Source: Bacillota bacterium
Lineage (GTDB): Bacteria > Bacillota > Dethiobacteria > DTU022
Assembly (NCBI GenBank): GCA_012510305.1
Contig: JAAZIE010000086.1
Location: 1 to 7,090 of the forward strand
Direction of reading: 5' to 3'
DNA: 7,090 bases
Shown: piece after piece, positions 1 to 6,389 of the stretch
How positions within the stretch are numbered: position 1 is the first letter of the stretch
Layout: each line of letters opens with the position of its first letter
Notes under the pieces: model-generated
What the model saw: the letters and a program-made list of their open reading frames with translations, nothing else
Told to the model about the DNA's origin: nothing
Databases searched by the model: none
Position numbers and translations under genes: made by a program

Positions 1-1952
1 ATTCTTTTATTCTTTTTTTCATCCCCGCCGGTTTTTTCGAGCAGGGCGCTGATTTCTGCAAGCTGGTCGTCCAGGAGAGCATCCAGGTCAACCTGTATCT
101 TTTTTTTCGCCGTCAGCGTCTCCATTTCCCACAAAATGCGGTGCTCATAGCGCAGCATGGCGTTGGTTCTTTCCAGCTTCTTTACTGTTTTGGCCAGGCC
201 CCGCTGCAGCGCGTGCACCGCCGAGAGGTCATCCCGCCATGTGGCGATCCCCCCCGGGATCGCATTGAAACGCAGCGCCGCCCCCGCCGGCGGATCCGGC
301 GCTGCCGAAGACAGAACCGCTTCTCCCTTTTCGTCAAGGATACCCATGGATAGCGGCGAGTGCGCAAACAGCTGCCCATATTTGGCGTTTACCGGAATAA
401 GCCCGGAAAAGATCGCCGTTTGCAAAAACAAGAGGGAGAAAAAACCCATCACGATGGTAAAGTCAGTTCCCCATACCGGTTGGACGCGCAACCCGTAAAG
501 GATGGCATAAATCAGGAGCAAAACTGAAAAACCGACGGGAAAAACCAGGCTGTTACGACGGGGGCTGTCCCAACCCTTTCGCAGGAGCGCCCACTGGGCG
601 CCCAGAAAAAATAAAACGTTTACTCCCCACAGAAAATAATAACCGGGGCCGTAGCGGTAATGCATCCCCCAATCGCTGCTGGAAAGATCCATCTGAAACA
701 CCTGCATGTGCAGATCATTGGTCAGCACCATCAGCAGCAGGGCCAGGTTGAGCCCGAAGCAGAGCTTCCACCAGCACGGCGTGGGGGCGTCTTCGGGACG
801 GCCGGCAGCGCCGGCAAGCCGCAGCAGCGCCAGCGGAAGCCCCAGCAAAAAGATATAGTAGCTGTACCAGCTGTACCGGTTAACGGTACTGCCGACCGGC
901 ATCTGCCATTTAAACACCCGCAGGGCGGCCCAAAGCACCAGGAGCAGCGTGATCACCAGAACCAAAAGGCGAACCCGTTTGCTCATGATTCGCCTCACCA
1001 TATGCCCCGCCCACGCGATGGTCACCAGAATAAAAAAGATGACGGACAGCATACTTTCGCGGTTGTCCGCCGCCGTAAAGCGCCGCGTACGCAGCACGCT
1101 CCTGCGAAAAATACGCGAAGCATCCTGTCCCGCTTTGTTTAAAGGCGAATAATCCGACAGCTGCGTCGCCCGCCCGTAATCCGCTGCTGCAGGATAGATG
1201 CTCTCGTCACAGCGCCCATCGGGCAGGCGAAACCCGGCCCGCAGCAGCTCTTCCTCCAGGTTCGCCGGGAAAGCAACCGCCGCCTGGGAGAGCAGCCCCC
1301 TGGTAAAACTGATCGTTCCCTCCCGGGGAACCACAATCTCCAGGTGACGCCCCTGTTGAACAAGCGCCGCCGCCTCGTGGTCAAAACAGATCAAAACAGG
1401 CGCCGCGCTCTCGCCGGGGCTTAAAAGACCGCCTCGCTGCAGCCGGGAAAGGTACGGCGCCGCCTTTTTTATTGAAAAGTCACCTTCAAGAGAGTAGGAG
1501 AGCGTGCTCATCAGAAGACGGAAATCCGGCTCGCGAAGCGTGAAACCGACCGCCTCTCCCGCACGGAGCAGGTCCTGCCAGCCCCGGATCTCCGCTCTCG
1601 TTTTATGGCGATCAACTGCCAGGACCACCGTAGCGGCATACTGTGGATACCAGTGATAAGCAGATCCGTAAGCTTCCAGCAGCGGGGCAGCCTGTACATC
1701 ATAAGCCTCTGTGGCGAGATGGGCGCGCAGGTTTTGCAGAAAATGTGCCGGGTGATTTTGCTCTATTCTGAACTCGGTGCAATCATCGCCCGCAAGCGAC
1801 GCTTCAAGGGCGCGGGCGTACGCTTCTGTCCCTACGGATATGCACTCCTCTCCGGCAGTCGTGCAGCCGGCGAGAGAGCATAAAAGAAAACAAAGCAGGA
1901 CACTATGTAAAAGATGCCGGGAAACCGGGACACCTTCACGAGCACACTTCAT
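1..1952 (-). CDS. Membrane sensor: lipoprotein solute-binding-like domain fused to seven-helix (7TM) receptor, C-terminus off window
   Basis: I translated this frame by hand: 650 codons without a stop, running off the left edge. Residues 1-30 form a lipoprotein signal peptide ending in the lipobox L-A-G-C, with lipidated Cys at 30. Residues about 35-295 resemble a type-2 periplasmic solute-binding protein (a W-Q-D-L-L stretch near 125-129, then VVPREGTISF near 207-216). Seven hydrophobic helices follow at about 302-319, 326-346, 363-382, 395-412, 434-456, 470-488 and 497-518, resembling the N-terminal 7TM region of some clostridial histidine kinases. Residues 529-575 look like a degenerate PAS-type segment, followed by a charged coiled coil to 650. 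An outside N-terminus plus seven helices puts the C-terminus inside, as expected of a receptor. ATG at 1952 is chosen because GGAGG (1963-1959) lies 6 bases upstream; ATG at 1958 touches that site. No kinase domain is visible, so the output is unknown. The ligand is also unknown. Confidence 0.8.
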   Translation of the reverse strand, partial: MKCAREGVPVSRHLLHSVLLCFLLCSLAGCTTAGEECISVGTEAYARALEASLAGDDCTEFRIEQNHPAHFLQNLRAHLATEAYDVQAAPLLEAYGSAYHWYPQYAATVVLAVDRHKTRAEIRGWQDLLRAGEAVGFTLREPDFRLLMSTLSYSLEGDFSIKKAAPYLSRLQRGGLLSPGESAAPVLICFDHEAAALVQQGRHLEIVVPREGTISFTRGLLSQAAVAFPANLEEELLRAGFRLPDGRCDESIYPAAADYGRATQLSDYSPLNKAGQDASRIFRRSVLRTRRFTAADNRESMLSVIFFILVTIAWAGHMVRRIMSKRVRLLVLVITLLLVLWAALRVFKWQMPVGSTVNRYSWYSYYIFLLGLPLALLRLAGAAGRPEDAPTPCWWKLCFGLNLALLLMVLTNDLHMQVFQMDLSSSDWGMHYRYGPGYYFLWGVNVLFFLGAQWALLRKGWDSPRRNSLVFPVGFSVLLLIYAILYGLRVQPVWGTDFTIVMGFFSLLFLQTAIFSGLIPVNAKYGQLFAHSPLSMGILDEKGEAVLSSAAPDPPAGAALRFNAIPGGIATWRDDLSAVHALQRGLAKTVKKLERTNAMLRYEHRILWEMETLTAKKKIQVDLDALLDDQLAEISALLEKTGGDEKKNKR

Positions 1953-1958
1953 CTTCAT

Positions 1959-1963
1959 CCTCC
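1959..1963 (-). promoter_or_regulatory. Ribosome binding site deciding the sensor start
   Basis: A perfect GGAGG on the minus strand. It is 6 bases from the ATG at 1952 but directly abuts the in-frame ATG at 1958, so the second ATG is the better start. Confidence 0.7.
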
Positions 1964-2057
1964 ATGATCGGAAAGCCTGCCGCGTTAATCTTACCACCGG
2001 GAAACCGGCCGGCTCTGTTGAACGGGGGATCCGCACATTTTATCTTTACCTGCACCC

Positions 2058-2085
2058 ATTATATGCTGCCATCCAAATAAATCAA
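2058..2085 (-). promoter_or_regulatory. Sigma-A/sigma-70-like promoter for the sensor gene
   Basis: On the minus strand a -35 box TTGATT (2085-2080) is followed after 16 bases by a perfect -10 box TATAAT (2063-2058). Transcription would start near 2051, giving a leader of about 100 bases before the ATG at 1952. It sits in the only sizeable non-coding gap of the window, which is AT-richer than the genes around it. This implies that the sensor can be transcribed separately from the phosphonate genes upstream. Confidence 0.65.
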
Positions 2086-2116
2086 GAAAAGAAGGCACCG
2101 TGCCGGCTTTTGCCGG
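2083..2116 (-). terminator. Weak candidate terminator after the phosphonate/glycan operon
   Basis: Read on the minus strand, CCGGC-AAAA-GCCGG (2116-2103) forms a 5-bp stem. An overlapping alternative, GGCA-CGG-TGCC (2104-2094), is followed by the pyrimidine run TTCTTTTCTT (2093-2084). Both stems are short and the T run is interrupted, so termination would be partial. The run lies against the -35 box of the next promoter. The first hairpin is also followed by TTTT on the plus strand, but no plus-strand gene needs it. Confidence 0.3.
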
Positions 2117-2202
2117 TTTTGCACGCCTTTACCGGTTAAATTAACAAAAGTGGCAAAACAGTTCGCCGAAAAATAAAACCGCGATCAATGGAAGGGCCCC
2201 GG

Positions 2203-2853
2203 CTAAAGGGGGGCATCCCGGTTAACCGGGCCCGGCGCCTCTTTTTCATAAAGCCGGGGCAGGCCCAGGCGGAAGATGGTGCCCAGGATCACGGTGAAGT
2301 CGGTAAACAGGTTGGCCCGGGCCGCGTAGGCCAGGTTGCGGCGAATCTTGTCGGGCATGATCTCCTCGCAGTAGGTCTTCTCCGGATCGGGCGAGCGGGC
2401 CAGCAGCTCATCTTCATGCCGGTATTTCAACGAAGCGGGATCGGTTATCCCCGGCACCTGCTCCAAAACCCGGCGCTGCTCGTCGCTGTAGAGAGCCACG
2501 TACCGCGCCACCTCCGGCCGGGGCCCCACCAGGCTCATCTCGCCCAGGAAGACATTGAGCAGCTGGGGCAGCTCGTCCAGCTTGGCCCGGCGCAGCAGCT
2601 TCCCGGCCCGGGTGATGCGCCCGTCTCCCGCCGCGGTGAGCTGCCCGCCCTTCGTCTCGGCGCCGGGGACCATGGTCCTCAATTTCCAGATCATGAAGGG
2701 GCGCCCGCGGCAGCCGATCCGCTCCTGCCGGAAAAACACCGGCCCGCCGTCGTCCAGCTTGATCAGCAGCGCCGCCAGGGCAAAAAGAGGCGCCGACAGC
2801 AGCAAGCCCGCCGCCGAAGCCGCCAGGTCAAATAATCGCTTGCTCCGTTTCAT
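2203..2853 (-). CDS. PglC-type monotopic sugar-1-phosphate (phosphoglycosyl) transferase
   Basis: This is a 216-residue member of the bacterial sugar transferase family, close in size to the minimal PglC enzymes. Members transfer a sugar-1-phosphate from a UDP-sugar to undecaprenyl phosphate on the inner face of the membrane, the first step in building a lipid-linked glycan. Residues 7-32 form the single re-entrant hydrophobic helix. KLRTM (57-61), the catalytic Asp93-Glu94 pair in KLDELPQLLNV, and VGPRPE (109-114) are all present; the D-E pair falls at the same numbers as in Campylobacter PglC. The start ATG overlaps the stop of the upstream aminotransferase as ATGA, so the two are translationally coupled. 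The sugar cannot be read from the sequence, but the neighbouring aminotransferase suggests a 4-amino or acetamido sugar such as a bacillosamine-type residue. It is the last gene of the run before a non-coding gap. Confidence 0.9.
   Translation of the reverse strand: MKRSKRLFDLAASAAGLLLSAPLFALAALLIKLDDGGPVFFRQERIGCRGRPFMIWKLRTMVPGAETKGGQLTAAGDGRITRAGKLLRRAKLDELPQLLNVFLGEMSLVGPRPEVARYVALYSDEQRRVLEQVPGITDPASLKYRHEDELLARSPDPEKTYCEEIMPDKIRRNLAYAARANLFTDFTVILGTIFRLGLPRLYEKEAPGPVNRDAPL
2217..2230. repeat. Perfect 14-bp palindrome CCCGGTTAACCGGG
   Basis: This exact inverted repeat is centred on GTTAAC and lies within the last codons of the sugar transferase gene, just before its stop. Related ACCGGTTAA cores occur at about 2130 and 876 but are not full palindromes. 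It may be only a coding coincidence in GC-rich DNA. Confidence 0.5.
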
Positions 2854-4010
2854 CGCCGGCAGCGTTTCACCACCTGCAGGACCGCCTCGATCACATCGCT
2901 CACATCGCTCTCCGCAAGCCCCGGGCTCAGCGGCAGGCTGAGCATGCGCCGGTAATTTTCATAAGCCACCGGGAAATCGTTTTCCGAAAAGCGGTAACGA
3001 TCGCGGTAATAGGGGTGCAGATGAATGGGGATAAAGTGCACCGAGGTGCCGATATTGGATCTCTCCAGCTCCCGAATAAAGGCATCGCGATCGATGCTCA
3101 AAGCCTCCGGGCGCAGGCGCAGCACGTAAAGATGCCAGGCGTGCTCCACCCCCGCTCTTTCCACCGGCAGCTCCAGGGCGTCGTTTCCGGCAAAAGCAGC
3201 GCTGTAAGCCTGCACCACCTCGCGCCGGCGCCGCTGAAACCGCTCCAGCTTGCGCAGCTGGTGCAGGCCCAGGGCCGCCTGGATATCGGTGAGGTTGTAC
3301 TTGTACCCCGGGGAAACCACCTCGTAAAACCAGCTGCCGCCCTTCTCGTAGCGCTTCCAGGCATCGCGGCTCATTCCGTGCAGCGAAAGCACCCGCGCTT
3401 TCTCCAGCAGCTCTTCCGATCCGGTGAGCATGCCCCCCTCGGCGGTGGTCAGGTTTTTGGTGGCGTAAAAGCTGAAAGCCGCCGGGTTATCGCCCGAACC
3501 GACCCGCTTGCCCCTGTACCCGGCCGGCAGGGCATGGGCCGCATCCTCCACCACCGCGAGGTTGTTTGCCCGGGCCAGCTCGTTAATGGGCTCCATCTCC
3601 ACAGGATGGCCGGCATAATGGACCGGCAGGATCGCCCTGGTCCGCCCGGTAATCTTTTTTTCCACCTGCGCCGGGTCCAGGTTCAGGGTGTCCGGTTCCA
3701 CATCCACCAGCACCGGCCGCGCCCTCAAATGCTCGATCACATTGACCGAAGCGGCAAAGGTCATCGTTGTGGTGATCACCTCATCGCCCTCGCCGATGCC
3801 GGCGGCGGCCAGGGCCAGGTGCAAAGCGGCGGTGCATGAGTTCACCGCCAGGGCCGCCGGGGCACCGAGGTACTCTTTGAAAGCCTTTTCAAAGCGCCCC
3901 GTCTTGGGGCCCGTGGTAATCCAGCCCGAGCGCAGGGTATCGACAACCTCGGCGATCTCCTCTTCGCCAATTGAGGGCGGGGCAAAGGGAAGAAAAGTTT
4001 TCCTCACCAT
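2850..4010 (-). CDS. DegT/DnrJ/EryC1/StrS-family PLP-dependent aminotransferase
   Basis: A 386-residue, full-length fold-type I aminotransferase. GWITTGP (29-35) is the usual N-terminal motif, VVEDAAHA (153-160) holds Asp156 that contacts the PLP ring nitrogen, and FSFYATKNLTTAEGG (179-193) holds Lys185, which forms the Schiff base. The family normally aminates keto sugars of nucleotide diphosphates, as PglE and ArnB do, using glutamate. Coupling by a 4-base overlap to a PglC-type transferase supports a role in making the first amino sugar of a glycan. No nucleotide-sugar dehydratase or acetyltransferase is in the window. A role in aminating phosphonoacetaldehyde is conceivable, because no AEP transaminase is visible here, but it would be atypical of this family. 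The ATG at 4010 is preferred, with AAAAGG about 10 bases upstream; an in-frame GTG at 4040 would add 10 residues lacking family resemblance. Confidence 0.88.
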   Translation of the reverse strand: MVRKTFLPFAPPSIGEEEIAEVVDTLRSGWITTGPKTGRFEKAFKEYLGAPAALAVNSCTAALHLALAAAGIGEGDEVITTTMTFAASVNVIEHLRARPVLVDVEPDTLNLDPAQVEKKITGRTRAILPVHYAGHPVEMEPINELARANNLAVVEDAAHALPAGYRGKRVGSGDNPAAFSFYATKNLTTAEGGMLTGSEELLEKARVLSLHGMSRDAWKRYEKGGSWFYEVVSPGYKYNLTDIQAALGLHQLRKLERFQRRRREVVQAYSAAFAGNDALELPVERAGVEHAWHLYVLRLRPEALSIDRDAFIRELERSNIGTSVHFIPIHLHPYYRDRYRFSENDFPVAYENYRRMLSLPLSPGLAESDVSDVIEAVLQVVKRCRR

Positions 4011-4039
4011 GAACACATCACCTTTTTCAAATATGATCA

Positions 4040-4062
4040 CGCTTCACTGAACAGAGTAAGCG
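4040..4062. repeat. Imperfect hairpin between the LicD-like and aminotransferase genes
   Basis: CGCTT (4040-4044) pairs with AAGCG (4058-4062), and ACT (4046-4048) pairs with AGT (4055-4057), leaving one bulged C and a six-base loop. It lies in the 54-base gap and no T run follows, so it is not a classic terminator. It may stabilise or process the transcript, or mean nothing. A TGATCA palindrome adjoins it at 4034-4039. Confidence 0.35.
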
Positions 4063-4064
4063 GC

Positions 4065-4817
4065 TTAACTTTCACCGCCGCCGCCTTTCAAACCGCAGAT
4101 CCGCACGGGCGGCACCGGCCGGAACCCCCCATCGTCCCGGTGAAATACCCAGTCCTTGCAGGGCACCTTCCAGTTGCCGTAGCGAAATTCCAGGTAACCC
4201 CGCCAGTCGGCGGGGATAAAGGCGCCCAGTGCCGGGTGGAACTCCAGGCTGTCAAAATAGACGGCAGGGATCCACCAGGTGGCCTGGTGCACAAAAAGGC
4301 GCCAGGGCCAGGCGGAGATGGAAACCCGCACCGGCACCAGGGCGATGAGCCGGCGCCAGAAAAACCGCATCACGCTGCGCACCAGGCCCAAAAAACCTTT
4401 TTTTTTGCCCGCGCCCCGGCGGGGCTGAACCTTGAAATAGTACTCGGGACACCAGGCCTGCTCACCGCACCGCCTGAAGAGACTTAAATCAATAGTGCGG
4501 CGCCGTTCACCGCTTCTCAAGGAAAAATTATATTGAAACCGCTGCCCCTGGTAGCTCACCACCAACACCTGGTAACCGGCTCTTTTAAAATGCGGCAGCA
4601 GCTCCCGAAGCGCCCCTTCATGCTCCGCCCAGAGGCTTAAATCGATATCTTCGTCCCCCTCGAGCAGCTGCCCTTCCCGCATGAGGCCGAGCAGGGTACC
4701 GCTGTTCAGCCAGTAGGGCAGCTCATGTTCGTTAAACAGGTCCAGAACCCATCTCAGCTGGCTGTCGACAACCCATCCCCCCCACGTTACCGGAGCTCCT
4801 TGAACCGGACAATCCAC
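4065..4817 (-). CDS. LicD-family phosphotransferase, probably transferring an activated phosphonate or phospho-alcohol to a glycan
   Basis: A 250-residue protein with the LicD nucleotidyltransferase-like core. WLNSGTLLGLMREG (36-49) leads into GDEDIDL (54-60), whose Asp55, Asp57 and Asp59 are the expected metal ligands. TIDLSLF (108-114) supplies another acidic position, and YLEFRYGNWKVPCKDW (208-223) is the usual C-terminal signature. Known LicD proteins move phosphocholine from CDP-choline onto surface sugars. Next to a phosphonate decarboxylase and a cytidylyltransferase, the likely donor here is a CMP-phosphonate such as CMP-AEP. A basic, hydrophobic stretch at 131-165 (three consecutive Lys, many Arg and Trp) could hold it at the membrane. 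The GTG start overlaps the upstream gene by 31 bases and has only a weak CAGGG site. A better AAGGAG lies about 17 bases inside, but no standard in-frame start follows it closely, so the N-terminus is uncertain. Confidence 0.85.
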   Translation of the reverse strand: MDCPVQGAPVTWGGWVVDSQLRWVLDLFNEHELPYWLNSGTLLGLMREGQLLEGDEDIDLSLWAEHEGALRELLPHFKRAGYQVLVVSYQGQRFQYNFSLRSGERRRTIDLSLFRRCGEQAWCPEYYFKVQPRRGAGKKKGFLGLVRSVMRFFWRRLIALVPVRVSISAWPWRLFVHQATWWIPAVYFDSLEFHPALGAFIPADWRGYLEFRYGNWKVPCKDWVFHRDDGGFRPVPPVRICGLKGGGGES

Positions 4818-5614
4818 TGGTAGCCCTGTACCGCCGTCTTCAGGGTAAAGAGCAGGGCCATCCCGGCCAAAAAGATAAGCCTGAAGTTAAAAGCGTACGC
4901 CAGCAGGGTAAACCCCTGCGGCGCGAGGGCATCGGCGATTAAAACGGCAACGATCATCACAATATGTCCGGGGAAAAAAAGAAGCTCCCCCAGGATCTTC
5001 CTGACCCGCGCCGCCGCATCGCCCCGGACCCCTTTGATCTGCTCCTCCTTGCGCTCCAGGCGCTCCAGGATCCGCTGCGTTTCAGGCCGCTCGATGGCGG
5101 CGGGGCTGTGGGCCAGCTTGCCGGCAAGAACGTGAGCGGCGATGACGTTGGGAAAAGAGCTGATCCCGATGCAGGCGATGAAGCCCAGCAAGACGGCATA
5201 CTCGTAGCCGAAGAGCCGGTACACCGACACCCCCATGAAAAAGAGCATCAGGTTGGTGGAGTAGCGGTGCACCAGGAGATCAAAATAGTGCCCGGAAAGA
5301 GAGGGGCTCTGCCGCCCTGTCTTGATATAATAGCGGGCCAGCTCCCCGTCCACGTGATCGAGCATATAGTATAAAAACACCAGGACGGCGGCGGTGATCA
5401 TCGCCCCGGCACTGTTCAGCGTGAAGAAATAAAGGCTGCCCAAAGCCGCCAGCAGGCTTAAAAAAGTAGCCTGGTTGGCGGAGAGGCCCAGCTTGATCGA
5501 GGCGATGGTTAAATATATCGAAAGCTTCCGAAAGAGATACTTGTCCAGAAGATAGTTTTCACTTTCATTTTTCTGGCACAGGCGCTTGTATCTTTCCACC
5601 GCTTCTATCTTCAA
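4787..5614 (-). CDS. CDP-alcohol phosphotransferase-like integral membrane protein
   Basis: A 275-residue membrane protein whose family joins a CDP-activated alcohol to a hydroxyl acceptor with release of CMP. LSANQATFLSLLAALG (44-59) matches the conserved segment before the active site. DHVDGELAR (86-94) then gives D-x2-D-G-x2-A-R, and GHYFD (108-112) gives G-x3-D. The motif departs from the classic form in two ways: 13 residues rather than about 8 separate AR from G, and the last Asp, normally the catalytic base, is His116. Several hydrophobic helices span the rest, around a charged loop near 173-206. The start is inferred as TTG at 5614, because GGGGAGGAG (5627-5619) lies 4 bases upstream; no ATG exists nearby except far inside the previous gene. 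Just downstream of a cytidylyltransferase, it likely uses the CMP-phosphonate or CDP-alcohol that enzyme makes. Confidence 0.8.
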   Translation of the reverse strand: MKIEAVERYKRLCQKNESENYLLDKYLFRKLSIYLTIASIKLGLSANQATFLSLLAALGSLYFFTLNSAGAMITAAVLVFLYYMLDHVDGELARYYIKTGRQSPSLSGHYFDLLVHRYSTNLMLFFMGVSVYRLFGYEYAVLLGFIACIGISSFPNVIAAHVLAGKLAHSPAAIERPETQRILERLERKEEQIKGVRGDAAARVRKILGELLFFPGHIVMIVAVLIADALAPQGFTLLAYAFNFRLIFLAGMALLFTLKTAVQGYQWIVRFKELR

Positions 5615-5618
5615 AGCG

Positions 5619-5627
5619 CTCCTCCCC
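5619..5627 (-). promoter_or_regulatory. Strong ribosome binding site supporting a TTG start
   Basis: GGGGAGGAG lies in the 16-base gap after the cytidylyltransferase stop and 4 bases before TTG at 5614. It overrides the upstream in-frame GTG at 5629, which overlaps the site, and an ATG at 5758 inside the previous gene. Confidence 0.65.
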
Positions 5628-5630
5628 ACT

Positions 5631-6371
5631 TCAAGCCTTCCCCCGGTCAACCGGCCCTTCAGCGGCCAGGAACTCCCTGGCTTTCTCCAGATCTTCCGGA
5701 GTGTCGATCTCCATGCAAAGCTCCTCTTCAAAGTAGACCGCATGAAGGGGAAAATCACCCAAAAGATTATTCAGCGCATTTTCGGCATAGACCCCCAGGT
5801 TGCCGTCTCTTTCAAACCGCTCCATCTCGCCCAGCCAGCGCCCGATCCCCTCCCGGGAAAGCCGGTACATGGGCACCAGGAAAGCACAGCGCTCATCGAA
5901 AATATCGACGGCGATCTTCTTCACCAGGCCCCCCTCGACGCGGCCCTTGAAATCCTTCTCCGGCAGCGCCGCCGCGCGGTTCACCAGGACGGCATTTTCA
6001 AACGCCGCACCCAGCAGCTTCTGCAAAACGCTCTCTTCAAAAACCAGGTCGCCGTGCAAAAGCAGGATCTCCTCCTCCAGGCGCTCTTTTGCCACCAGGA
6101 GCGAATAGATATAGTTGGTGCTCCGGTAAAGGGGGTTCGGGACATACTCCACCTGCAGGCCGGGGTAAAGCCGGGCCAGGTGCCCCTCAATTTGCCCGGC
6201 GAAGGGACCGGTGGTGATCAGCACCCTGTCCAGGCCCCGGTTCAGCAGCAGGCGCACCTGCCGGGAGAGGATCGTCTCTTCGCCGGCGATCTCCACCAGG
6301 CACTTGGGCCTGCCGGCGGTAAGAGAACCCATCCTTCGCCCCACCCCGGAATTCAAAATCACCGCTTTCAC
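5631..6371 (-). CDS. LicC/PntC-type cytidylyltransferase, probably activating a phosphonate or phospho-alcohol
   Basis: A 246-residue single-domain nucleotidyltransferase. The N-terminal loop LNSGVGRRMGSLTAGRPKCL (6-25) is the nucleotide-binding signature with conserved Arg13 and Lys23. NPLYRSTNYIYSL (79-91) resembles the substrate segment of choline-phosphate and AEP cytidylyltransferases. LLHGDLVF (104-111) carries the metal-binding Asp108, and MEIDTPEDLEKA (220-231) the second metal site at Asp223. The family makes CDP-choline-like products from CTP. Because the upstream gene is a phosphonopyruvate decarboxylase, the substrate is most likely AEP or a related C2 phosphonate, giving a CMP-phosphonate, as established for PntC. 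PntC is often fused to an AEP transaminase; this one is not. It could instead act on phosphocholine or phosphoethanolamine. The start is GTG at 6371, with GAGGGGAG about 8 bases upstream, 18 bases after the previous stop. Confidence 0.85.
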   Translation of the reverse strand: MKAVILNSGVGRRMGSLTAGRPKCLVEIAGEETILSRQVRLLLNRGLDRVLITTGPFAGQIEGHLARLYPGLQVEYVPNPLYRSTNYIYSLLVAKERLEEEILLLHGDLVFEESVLQKLLGAAFENAVLVNRAAALPEKDFKGRVEGGLVKKIAVDIFDERCAFLVPMYRLSREGIGRWLGEMERFERDGNLGVYAENALNNLLGDFPLHAVYFEEELCMEIDTPEDLEKAREFLAAEGPVDRGKA

Positions 6372-6389
6372 TGTGCCGCTCCCCTCTCG

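Larger units (their letters stand above)
1953..2202. other. Intergenic gap of 250 bases between operon end and sensor gene
   Basis: No open frame here has a convincing start or family resemblance. The gap holds the sensor promoter, a weak hairpin, and a leader of about 100 bases containing a small CCGG-TTTC-CCGG inverted repeat. I recognise no riboswitch class in the leader. Confidence 0.6.

Noticed and set aside
861..889. Direct repeat GCTGTACC x2 plus the inverted repeat GTACCG-GTTAA-CGGTAC
   Set aside because: Both fall within the sensor coding region at similar Tyr-Ser-Trp codons and are too short to argue for a regulatory site or mobile element.
660..1142. Plus-strand open frame of 160 codons in the left part of the window
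   Set aside because: The minus strand here is a continuous 650-codon frame with a lipobox and seven membrane helices; the plus-strand product is low-complexity Gln/His/Pro-rich.
1953..2202. Possible riboswitch in the intergenic gap
   Set aside because: The small GC hairpins do not match any aptamer consensus I know, and the larger hairpin lies upstream of the predicted transcription start.
3015..3839. A 274-codon plus-strand open frame opposite the aminotransferase gene
   Set aside because: It lies entirely inside a well-supported minus-strand gene and its composition looks like an antisense shadow.
4787..4817. Possible frameshift joining the CDP-alcohol phosphotransferase-like and LicD-like proteins into one fusion
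   Set aside because: Each protein is complete for its family, with its own start and stop; an overlap of 31 bases is normal for coupled genes.
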